A stretch of DNA of 11,453 nt, from NCBI GenBank assembly GCA_017861415.1, contig JAGFXS010000025.1, positions 1 to 11,453 of the forward strand, in the 5' to 3' direction. Below are positions 5,775 through 11,453 of this stretch, in pieces; positions within the stretch are counted from its first letter, which is position 1; each line of letters opens with the position of its first letter. The notes beneath the pieces were generated by a model. The model did no database searches. It was given only the letters and a program-made list of their open reading frames with translations, and was not told where the DNA came from. A program made the translations under genes and the position numbers. This stretch comes from Bacillota bacterium (lineage in GTDB: Bacteria; Bacillota; Clostridia; Oscillospirales; Oscillospiraceae).

Positions 5775-7350
5775 AATATCCGTTTCGAAGAAATACATCT
5801 AGTTGGACATGCTCCTTGGTACTAACCTCTTTGACAATCATATGATCCAGAACAGTGACCGCCAGAGCAGGATGAATGCTGAGAGCACCATCCAATTCCC
5901 GGCGTATAGTAGTCTCTATCTTGGCCAAATGCTCCGAGGAACCGGTTGTGGAGGGCTCAGCTTCCCGATAACAGATCAGGCGCTGCTCCAGCTCGGCAAT
6001 CTGCTGATTAAATCCCTCATTGCGCCGCCTAAACTCATCTGTACGGATGTCCCCACCCAGGCTTAGCTCTAACAGACGGTCTTTTTTTGCATGCAATTGC
6101 CCAATAGCGGCTTCCAGCCGTTTGGGGTCCTCTCGGGGCGACGTCTCAAATGACGCCTTCCGAATGAGAGGAAGCAGCAGCTCTATAATAGATTCAGTAC
6201 GGGGGGATAGTTTCACAAACAAGCCAGCCATGATAGCATCCAGCTCCTCGGTAGCCAGCTGAGGGGCAGAGCAGGCTGCACGACCCCGCTTGCGATAGAC
6301 ACTGCACTGCCAGACCTCGCGGCTTCCACGGCCACTGGACAGCAGGTGTCTGTAATAGCTGGCCCCGTGGGCTTCACAGACAAGCTTCCCACTGTAAGGA
6401 TAGCGATTGTGGAAGGTAGCAGTTGTTTGGTGACGCTTCATCTCCGCACTGCGGGTTTTATAGAGAGCATTGGCGCGGTTCCAGAGTTCTTCCGGAACAA
6501 TAGCGGGTATGGAAGGGTCGGGATAGGTAACCCACTCGCCCTCATCCAAAAAAAGCTTTTTCTTACTCCGGTAATCCAAAGATTGGGTCTTGTTGCCGCA
6601 GTACCAGCCCTTGTATTTGGGGTTTGTAAGGATATTCCGTAGTGTTAACACATTGAAGGCATTGCCCCGCCTACTGGTGTAGCCCAGCCCGTAGAGATGC
6701 TGGGAGAGACGGCGCAGACCAAGACCCTGATTGGCATAAAGATCAAAAATAAGACGGACTATCTGGGCTTCCTCTGGGTGGATAGTGAGCTTGCAATTTT
6801 GCTTTTCGTAGCCCCATAGAGTATCATTACCCAGCACCCGTCCGTTACGAATGGATTGGCGGAAGCCAAACTTCAGGCGTTCAGAGAGTTTTCTCACCTC
6901 GTCCTGGGCCACGCCGGCCATGACAACCAGCCGAAATTCGCTGTCGGTGTCTAGGGTGTTGATGTTGTCGTTCTGAAAGAGTACCCCCACGTGATGCTCC
7001 AATAGCTCCTGGGTGTACTGAATGCTGTCCAGGGTGCTGCGAGAAAAACGAGAGATTTCTTTGGTGATAATGAAGTCAAAAAGGCCGGCCTTGCCATCGG
7101 CAATCATCCGTAGGAAGCTGTCCCGCCGCTTGGTACTGGTTCCGCTGATGCCCTGGTCTATGTACCCCGGAACAAAGGTCCAATGTGGCCTGCCGCAGAT
7201 CAGTTCCGTATAATACTGAATTTGGTGTTCCAGACTGCTGTATTGTTCTTCAGACTCTGTGGATACTCTGGCATAGAAGGTAACCCGGAGGGGGAGATCA
7301 TAAATGGAGCGCCCCTGCCGCAGTTCAGCCCGAATACTGCGAAGATCCAT
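5719..7350 (-). CDS. spoIVCA: Large serine recombinase, SpoIVCA-like sigK excisase, 543 residues
   Basis: This site-specific recombinase should excise the element and rejoin sigK. The resolvase-type catalytic domain begins at about residue 22 (VTFYARVSTESEEQ) with nucleophile Ser30, followed by DQGISGTSTKRRDSF and ITKEISRFSRS. The DNA-binding recombinase domain (PF07508-like) spans roughly 165-290, including WGYEKQN and ILTNPKYKGWYCG. A zinc-ribbon-like segment with Cys and His residues occurs around 325-375 (LVCEAHGASYY, then WQCSVYRKRGRAACSAPQ), and a coiled coil around 405-455. ATG 7350 is preceded by AAAGGAGGT at eight bases, better than the upstream in-frame start. Its 3' end overlaps the sigK fragment antisense by 56 bases. 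The preceding small gene overlaps its start by 26 bases, suggesting translational coupling. In Bacillus the homologue is made only in the mother cell under sigma-E; no such promoter is clear here. Confidence 0.92.
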   Translation of the reverse strand: MDLRSIRAELRQGRSIYDLPLRVTFYARVSTESEEQYSSLEHQIQYYTELICGRPHWTFVPGYIDQGISGTSTKRRDSFLRMIADGKAGLFDFIITKEISRFSRSTLDSIQYTQELLEHHVGVLFQNDNINTLDTDSEFRLVVMAGVAQDEVRKLSERLKFGFRQSIRNGRVLGNDTLWGYEKQNCKLTIHPEEAQIVRLIFDLYANQGLGLRRLSQHLYGLGYTSRRGNAFNVLTLRNILTNPKYKGWYCGNKTQSLDYRSKKKLFLDEGEWVTYPDPSIPAIVPEELWNRANALYKTRSAEMKRHQTTATFHNRYPYSGKLVCEAHGASYYRHLLSSGRGSREVWQCSVYRKRGRAACSAPQLATEELDAIMAGLFVKLSPRTESIIELLLPLIRKASFETSPREDPKRLEAAIGQLHAKKDRLLELSLGGDIRTDEFRRRNEGFNQQIAELEQRLICYREAEPSTTGSSEHLAKIETTIRRELDGALSIHPALAVTVLDHMIVKEVSTKEHVQLDVFLRNGYFTEVHLLREKNSFRLLFS

Positions 7351-7530
7351 GGCTGGGGACCTCCTTTGGTACACGGGGCAAATCTTCCAGCAACTTCGGC
7401 AGTGCCGTCTTGGCTGACACAGCTGTCTTTGCCGAGAAGCAGACGGCTTCCGGGATTAGGTCCAGGGAGACTAAGCGATCCAGCAGCGCATAGAGGAAGT
7501 CTTTTTCCATGCAATTCAATGTAATCACCT
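5727..7530. mobile_element. Skin-like intervening element in sigK, left end (right end not in window)
   Basis: The segment starts at the break in sigK and carries a large serine recombinase pointing at the junction plus a small coupled gene. It is the recognisable left arm of a sigK intervening sequence. No sigK 3' half appears in any frame between 5727 and 11453, so the true right end is beyond the window, or has been lost. The given end marks only the last part that can be tied to the recombinase unit. Confidence 0.7.
7325..7519 (-). CDS. Small gene coupled to the sigK recombinase, function unknown
   Basis: A near-perfect ribosome binding site (AAGGAGGTGATT) on the minus strand sits eight bases before a TTG at 7519, which I take as the start; the ATG at 7510 is 17 bases away and less likely. 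The product is 64 residues. It begins NCMEKDFLYALLDRLVSLDL, a helix-like stretch, and contains a short internal repeat (SAKTAVSAKTA) encoded by an imperfect 15-bp duplication. The tail is P-, S- and G-rich and lies within the overlap with the recombinase start. I recognise no family. In Clostridioides difficile a small element-encoded directionality factor is required for skin excision, so a recombination accessory role is possible by position only. It could instead be a leader ORF that couples translation of the recombinase. Confidence 0.6.
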   Translation of the reverse strand: MNCMEKDFLYALLDRLVSLDLIPEAVCFSAKTAVSAKTALPKLLEDLPRVPKEVPSHGSSQYSG

Positions 7531-7590
7531 CCTTACATGATTATGAAAAAAAGATGGCAATCATGTTCAAAGTACCAATTCGAAGGAAGC

Positions 7591-7633
7591 AAAAAGAAAG
7601 CCGACAAGTCCTGAACTTGCAGGACTTGTCGGC
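7591..7633 (-). terminator. Intrinsic terminator of the motAB unit
   Basis: A perfect 14-bp stem (7600-7613 with 7620-7633) encloses a six-base loop. On the minus strand it is followed by TTTCTTTTT (7599-7591). It lies 43 bases past the motB stop and insulates the recombinase unit from the motility genes. Confidence 0.88.
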
Positions 7634-7675
7634 AGAAAGACAGCAATGCTGATGAGTGGCATTATAACAAAAGGC

Positions 7676-8659
7676 TTAATCTTGGGCAGAGGTTCTTACA
7701 CCCTTTTTGCCGGGATTATCGCTAGAGGAGGTCTCGGCATCCTTGCTAGAGGAGGCCTTGGTGTCCTTACTAGAGGGTGTTTCGGCATCCTTACTAGAGG
7801 AGGTCTCGGTGTCCTTACTAGAGGAGGTCTCGGCATCCTTGCTAGAGGAGCTTTCCGAACCCTCAGAGGGCGCATCGCCCTCGGCTGTACCGCCTTCGGT
7901 GGTGGTGGCCTGATCCTGCTCTTGTTGAGGCGAGATGGGTTCGGATATCAGCAGCTCCACCCGGCGGTTTTGCTGTCTACCCTCAGGGGTGTCATTAGTG
8001 GCCACAGGCGCATATTCTCCGTAGCCCCGACTGCTGAAATGAGTGGGATCTAGTTGGCTTCCTGTTAAAAGGGCATCCAAAAAATTCAGTGCCCGGTGGG
8101 CGCTTAAATGCCAGTTGGAGGGGAATTGAACGTTATTGATGGGAACATTGTCGGTATGCCCGGCCACAATCACATCAAAGGGTCGCAGTGGATCTTGGTT
8201 TTCAAGGAGGAGCTGGGCAAGAATTTTTGCCTGCTCCTGCATCTCGGGCGAAAGATCTGCGCTGGCTGAGGCAAAAAACACATCGTTTTTGATGGTGACC
8301 AGAATATCGCTGCCGGAATACTGTACCGCAATGGAATCCTGCAGACCCTGATCAATGACGTAGCTGTTCAGAGAAAGATAAAGATTCGGTAGGGATGAAT
8401 TGATGGCAGTGTCTGTCTTCTCGGTCAGGGGAAGGTCTGCGTCGGGATAGGGCAGGGGAAGCTGAATACCCTCTGCTGTATCGCCGCCAAAGGCGGTATA
8501 CATTGCCTCCATCATGGAGTTAAACTTTGCCTGATCCACAGAACTTACTGCGAACATAACGATAAACAGGGCTAGAAGTAAGGTCATCATATCGGAGTAG
8601 GGCAGCAGCCAACCCTCATCCGGGTGATCCTCATGGGGCTTTTGCGGTTTTTTTGCCAT
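7676..8659 (-). CDS. motB: Flagellar motor stator protein MotB, 327 residues, with repeat-rich C-terminal tail
   Basis: MotB anchors the stator to peptidoglycan and with MotA forms the ion channel that drives flagellar rotation. A basic N-terminus leads to a single membrane helix (about residues 23-40, DMMTLLLALFIVMFAVSSVD) with the proton- or sodium-binding Asp23. The OmpA-like peptidoglycan-binding domain spans roughly 120-240, with VAGHTDNVPI, LSAHRAL, SRGYGEYAPV and RQQNRRVELLI. Beyond the domain is an unusual tail of about 85 residues, acidic and Ser/Thr-rich, with five 8-residue repeats of the type SSSKDAET. ATG 8659 has GGGAGG eight bases upstream; the upstream in-frame extension is not family-like and overlaps motA. 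It overlaps motA by 29 bases, a sign of translational coupling. A strong terminator follows. Confidence 0.95.
   Translation of the reverse strand: MAKKPQKPHEDHPDEGWLLPYSDMMTLLLALFIVMFAVSSVDQAKFNSMMEAMYTAFGGDTAEGIQLPLPYPDADLPLTEKTDTAINSSLPNLYLSLNSYVIDQGLQDSIAVQYSGSDILVTIKNDVFFASASADLSPEMQEQAKILAQLLLENQDPLRPFDVIVAGHTDNVPINNVQFPSNWHLSAHRALNFLDALLTGSQLDPTHFSSRGYGEYAPVATNDTPEGRQQNRRVELLISEPISPQQEQDQATTTEGGTAEGDAPSEGSESSSSKDAETSSSKDTETSSSKDAETPSSKDTKASSSKDAETSSSDNPGKKGVRTSAQD
7722..7851. repeat. motB: 24-bp tandem repeat, five full copies plus a partial, inside motB
   Basis: Units start with CTAGAGG at 7722, 7746, 7770, 7794 and 7818, with a partial sixth at 7842; the spacing is exactly 24 bases each time. 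Copies differ by a few substitutions (for example GCATCC versus GTGTCC). In motB the repeat encodes 8-residue Ser/Lys/Asp/Glu/Thr units at residues about 270-313. A 24-bp period keeps the frame when copies are gained or lost. Confidence 0.95.
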
Positions 8660-9437
8660 CCTTGCTTCCTCCCTGATACGCCAAGCGTTCCTTAGTGGTG
8701 AGGTAACCGAGAAGATTCTCTTGCAGAATAGTGGGGTTTTGGCCTTCAGCAATACTGCAGATGCCAGTGACAATCAAAGAGCGGACCTGCACTTCCTGGC
8801 GACTCTTACTTTTAAGCTTGTTGGCCATAGGATGCCAGAGAACATAACCGGTAAAAATACCTAGCACCGTGGCAATGAAAGCGGCGGAAATGGCATGAGA
8901 TAGCCGATCCATATCGCTCAAGTCGCCTAGGGCTGCAATCAGACCCAGCACCGCACCTAACACACCCAAGGTTGGGGCATAACTGCCTGCTTGGGAAAAA
9001 ACCTGCGCATTGCCGGCATGGCGCTGCTGCATGGCATAGATGTCTTCGTTTAAGTACTCTTCAATCTTTCGCTTGTCCGTTCCGTCCACCAAAAGCTGAA
9101 GTGCACGGACAAAAAAGGTATCTTGCTCAGCGGCGATCTGGGGTTCCAGCGCTAGAAGGCCGCCTGAGCGTGCGGCTTTCGAATAATCCACCAGTTTGGT
9201 AATAGCCGTAGCAGGAGTAATGAAACGTTGCTTACCAAACACAACACCGAAAAGCTTACCGATGTTTTTCAATTCTGATGGAGGGGTTGCAATCATCACA
9301 GAGGCAATGGTGCCTAACACGATCACCAAAATGGCGGCTGGATTTAAAAAAACAGAAAAAGGTACTTCTTTAAAGAACATGGCGCCGATTACAGCCGCGA
9401 AACCAGACACCAGCCCAATAATAGAAACAAGATCCAA
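8631..9437 (-). CDS. motA: Flagellar motor stator protein MotA, 268 residues
   Basis: MotA surrounds MotB in the stator and converts ion flow into torque. It has four membrane segments: about residues 4-22, 30-50, 148-170 and 180-202, with a large cytoplasmic loop between the second and third. The conserved PTLGVLGAVLGLIAALGD motif holds the channel-lining proline, and DKRKIEEYLNEDI belongs to the cytoplasmic loop. The start is a TTG at 9437: an in-frame TGA lies two codons upstream, the next ATG (residue 20) is inside the first helix, and MDLVSIIGLVSGF fits the family N-terminus. The ribosome binding site (GGAAAG) is weak. It precedes motB with a 29-base overlap. A short inverted repeat (9463-9477) lies in its leader. 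No other flagellar or chemotaxis gene is visible nearby. Confidence 0.94.
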   Translation of the reverse strand: MDLVSIIGLVSGFAAVIGAMFFKEVPFSVFLNPAAILVIVLGTIASVMIATPPSELKNIGKLFGVVFGKQRFITPATAITKLVDYSKAARSGGLLALEPQIAAEQDTFFVRALQLLVDGTDKRKIEEYLNEDIYAMQQRHAGNAQVFSQAGSYAPTLGVLGAVLGLIAALGDLSDMDRLSHAISAAFIATVLGIFTGYVLWHPMANKLKSKSRQEVQVRSLIVTGICSIAEGQNPTILQENLLGYLTTKERLAYQGGSKDGKKTAKAP

Positions 9438-9462
9438 GGCGCATCACTTACTTTCCATAAGC

Positions 9463-9477
9463 TACCTATCTTAGGTA
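9463..9477. other. Inverted repeat just upstream of motA
   Basis: TACCTA and TAGGTA arms with a three-base centre form a perfect 15-base inverted repeat, 26 bases upstream of the motA TTG. It could be a small RNA hairpin in the leader or a protein binding site. The 211-base gap 9438-9648 shows no clear -35/-10 pair and no recognisable sigma-D (TAAA...GCCGATAA) motif for motA. Confidence 0.35.
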
Positions 9478-9648
9478 ATTAAATTTCTGATAATTGCAAG
9501 GTTTGCAGTTGTCGGAGACCATCTCAAAAAGCTGCGGTGTATACAAAGAAAAATCAGCATCATTTAAATTTACCACAGTTTTGCCTTAAAGAAAAGACAA
9601 GAAAACCAGAATTTTGACTTTTGAAAAGATCAAGCTGGATATAGTGAC

Positions 9649-10365
9649 TCAATCAAATTCTTCATCGTCACTTTCGATCATTCGGTAGCCCACGCCAATC
9701 TCCGTTAACAGGAATTGAGGATCGGCAGAGTTCTCTTCAATTTTTCGCCGCAGATTCGCCATGTTGACTCTAAGGGCTCGGTTGTCCCCCGCGTATGGTC
9801 CCCAAAGCTCTTTCCGCAGTAGGGAGTAGGTCAAAACTTGCCCCGCATTTTGGGCAAGAAGTGTCAGCATTTTGTATTCAACTGGGGTCAGATGTAGTTG
9901 CCCCTCGTGCGTAGTGATCAATCGCTTACCGTAATCAATGGAGAGACGACCGTCGCCAAAGCTCTGCTTTGTGCGGGCGGGGCCTTCCCCATTGGCAAAA
10001 CGCTTGCGGAGGGCAGTACGGACGCGCGCCATCAAGACTGAATTGCTGAAGGGCTTGGTAATATAATCATCTGCCCCGTGATCCAAGGCTTGGACGATAT
10101 CCTCTTCCTGGTTCCTAGCGGAGACAATCACAATAGGGAGGGCGCTCCAGGTGCGTATGTCGGCCAGAATCTCCAGGCCATCCCGATCTGGAAGCCCCAG
10201 ATCCAGCAGTACCAAATCGGGACAGTGTGACGTGGCCATAGAGATGGCCTGTGCACCTGTGCAGGCGGTCAATACCCGGTAATGACTTGTCGATAGCTGA
10301 GCAGATAAAAAGTCCGCAATAGCTCTCTCGTCTTCTACCACTAATATGAGCGGTCTTATTCCCAT
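9649..10365 (-). CDS. kdpE: KdpE-like OmpR-family response regulator, 238 residues
   Basis: This is the DNA-binding partner of the adjacent sensor kinase. The receiver domain (about 1-120) has the acidic pair in VVEDE (Glu11, Asp12), phospho-acceptor Asp55 in LVLLDLGLPDRDG, Ser82 and Lys104 (YITKPF). The winged-helix domain follows (about 135-230), with LTPVEYKMLTLL, the ELWG segment, RVNMANLRRKIE and EIGVGYRM, close to KdpE. In known systems KdpE activates kdpFABC, the high-affinity potassium ATPase, at low potassium or high osmotic stress. ATG 10365 is chosen because GGAG lies about nine bases upstream, within the end of the kinase gene, and the sequence before it is not family-like. Four bases separate it from the kinase stop. 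No kdpFABC genes lie downstream, so its target here is uncertain. Confidence 0.88.
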   Translation of the reverse strand: MGIRPLILVVEDERAIADFLSAQLSTSHYRVLTACTGAQAISMATSHCPDLVLLDLGLPDRDGLEILADIRTWSALPIVIVSARNQEEDIVQALDHGADDYITKPFSNSVLMARVRTALRKRFANGEGPARTKQSFGDGRLSIDYGKRLITTHEGQLHLTPVEYKMLTLLAQNAGQVLTYSLLRKELWGPYAGDNRALRVNMANLRRKIEENSADPQFLLTEIGVGYRMIESDDEEFD

Positions 10366-10369
10366 CACT

Positions 10370-11453
10370 TTATTCTCCATACATCGGTAGCCAGAAGGAG
10401 ACGCAAGCGCCACCCTCTGGCAGGTTCTGAGCTTCAATCCAGCCTCCATGAGCTTCAATAATGGTTTTGCATATAGACAATCCAATACCTAATCCCCGAG
10501 AGGCGTCCGCTCCTTGAGGATGCTGGGCAGACCGCATCTCAAAAAGAACTGGAAGTAAATCGGCACGGATGCCAGGCCCGGTATCGGAAATGGAAAACTT
10601 AACGTAGCCGTTTTCTTCCAGCATCTTGATGGTGACGGCCACCGTTAAATCCCCTGAATGGCGCTGGGCGTTGTCCAACAGGTTGTTTATTACTTGCGTA
10701 ATAAGGAGGGCATCCATGGGTACCAAGAGAAGATTTCTGGGCTGCTCAATCAAAATGTTAGCTGCGGGGTAGCGTTTTCGGAATGCAGAAACTGCCTGAG
10801 CAATGATCTCCTCGGCAGCTTCTTCAGTTTTTGTAATCACCATATTGTTTTGCTGGATACGAGTGACGGAGAGAATGTTTTCCACCATGCTCATAAGCCA
10901 CTGGGCATCGCTTTGTATACCAGTTACCAGATGTACCTGGGTAGTGTCTGGCAATTCACGAAAGTGGTCTAGAAAGGTTGCGCTTGAGCCAATGATGCTG
11001 GTGAGGGGAGTTCGCAGATCATGAGAGATACTGCGCAGGACGGTGTTGCGGTTTTTTTCCGTTTCTGCCATGACCAGAGCCTCCTGCTGCTGATGGGTCA
11101 GGGCTTGCACTCGGAGAGCTTGAGCGGTTTGCTCCACAATTAGGTCAATAAAAGGCTTATGAGACTCTTCAATGGGGCCATGCTGACAAGAGATTCCCAA
11201 AATGCCATAGACCCTTTCCTGGGTGATGATTGGGCGGTAGAATGCCATAACACCGTTTTGAGGCACACCGCCAATGCCCACGGGTTCACGGCGTTGGAGG
11301 GCCAATCGGGCAGCGCTTTGCTCAATTTCGTTGGAAAAAAAAGCTATATTGGCGTCAGTTTTTGCTCTGCTTACATAATAGCCCAGTCTTTCTGGATTGT
11401 CAAAGGAAGTGTATAAGACAACAGAACGCTGGAGATCGTTGTTTAAATATGTC
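10370..11453 (-). CDS. kdpD: KdpD-like sensor histidine kinase, C-terminal part (5' truncated by window)
   Basis: The frame is open to the window edge, so only about 360 C-terminal residues are seen; the TTG at 11305 is not the start. The first part resembles the KdpD GAF-like region (EIEQSAARLALQ, RVYGILGISC). It is followed by the dimerisation and phospho-acceptor box SISHDLRTPLTSIIG, with the reactive His at 11021-11023. The ATPase domain has the N box (INNLLDNAQRHS), G1 (SDTGPGI) and G2 (GLGIGLSIC) and ends in FWLPMYGE. KdpD senses potassium limitation or turgor, with the kinase core in the cytoplasm and anchored to the membrane. It is the first of a two-gene unit with the response regulator. 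Whether the usual N-terminal KdpD/Usp and membrane regions are present cannot be seen, and a short-form relative is possible. Confidence 0.88.
   Translation of the reverse strand, partial: TYLNNDLQRSVVLYTSFDNPERLGYYVSRAKTDANIAFFSNEIEQSAARLALQRREPVGIGGVPQNGVMAFYRPIITQERVYGILGISCQHGPIEESHKPFIDLIVEQTAQALRVQALTHQQQEALVMAETEKNRNTVLRSISHDLRTPLTSIIGSSATFLDHFRELPDTTQVHLVTGIQSDAQWLMSMVENILSVTRIQQNNMVITKTEEAAEEIIAQAVSAFRKRYPAANILIEQPRNLLLVPMDALLITQVINNLLDNAQRHSGDLTVAVTIKMLEENGYVKFSISDTGPGIRADLLPVLFEMRSAQHPQGADASRGLGIGLSICKTIIEAHGGWIEAQNLPEGGACVSFWLPMYGE

Noticed and set aside
7540..7570. TTGAAC / CATAAT promoter-like pair on the minus strand before the small recombinase-coupled gene
   Set aside because: Spacing is 19 bases and the start would fall within the AAGGAGG ribosome binding site, leaving no usable leader.
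7655..7680. Possible second copy of the sigK junction sequence (GGCATTATAACAAAAG)
   Set aside because: Resemblance to CATATCATTAAGAAA is short and full of mismatches, and no sigK 3' coding sequence follows it.
7722..7851. Regular 24-bp repeats as a possible CRISPR array
   Set aside because: The units are directly adjacent with no unique spacers and lie inside a coding sequence in frame.
7646..8053. Plus-strand frames full of LTRGGLG-type and SLLEE-type repeats opposite motB
   Set aside because: They are read-through shadows of the 24-bp repeat in motB; the minus-strand frame has the conserved MotB domains and a good ribosome binding site.

Overview
The window looks like chromosome from a spore-forming, motile, anaerobic member of the Clostridia. 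An Oscillospiraceae-like gut Firmicute is my best guess, an inference from protein resemblance, strong AGGAGG-type ribosome binding sites and roughly balanced GC. The key lineage evidence is the 5' half of sigK, the late mother-cell sporulation sigma factor, together with motA/motB.

Left part (1-4540, plus strand). The window opens inside the 3' end of a CCA-adding tRNA nucleotidyltransferase. A 728-base stretch without a confident gene follows; it may be a long leader for the next gene. Then comes an APC-family amino-acid permease with highly biased, C-ending codons, followed by a 116-residue membrane protein and a strong intrinsic terminator. A good sigma-A promoter then drives a two-gene unit: a PAP2-type lipid phosphatase and a PF06695 (Sm_multidrug_ex, DedA-like fold) membrane protein. 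This unit ends at a 13-bp terminator hairpin.

Middle (4567-7530). proC (pyrroline-5-carboxylate reductase) lies on the minus strand and has a clear promoter. Divergent from it, the first 66 codons of sigK run on the plus strand and then lose similarity abruptly. A large serine recombinase ends on the opposite strand exactly at this break, and its stop codon lies in sigK-side DNA. This is the SpoIVCA/skin arrangement of Bacillus subtilis and Clostridioides difficile: an intervening element in sigK that is excised in the mother cell. A small coupled gene of unknown function precedes the recombinase and is a candidate accessory or directionality factor. The 3' half of sigK is not found in the remaining 5.7 kb, so the far boundary of the element lies outside the window or has been lost.

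Right part (7591-11453, all minus strand). motA and motB (flagellar stator) overlap and end at a strong terminator. MotB carries an unusual C-terminal tail built from a 24-bp tandem repeat. Upstream is a KdpD/KdpE-type two-component pair; the kinase runs off the right edge. No kdpFABC genes are visible. If the sigK element extends past the window, motAB and kdpDE are its cargo.

Most promising point: the left end of a sigK intervening element whose right end is not within reach, with a coupled small gene beside the recombinase.
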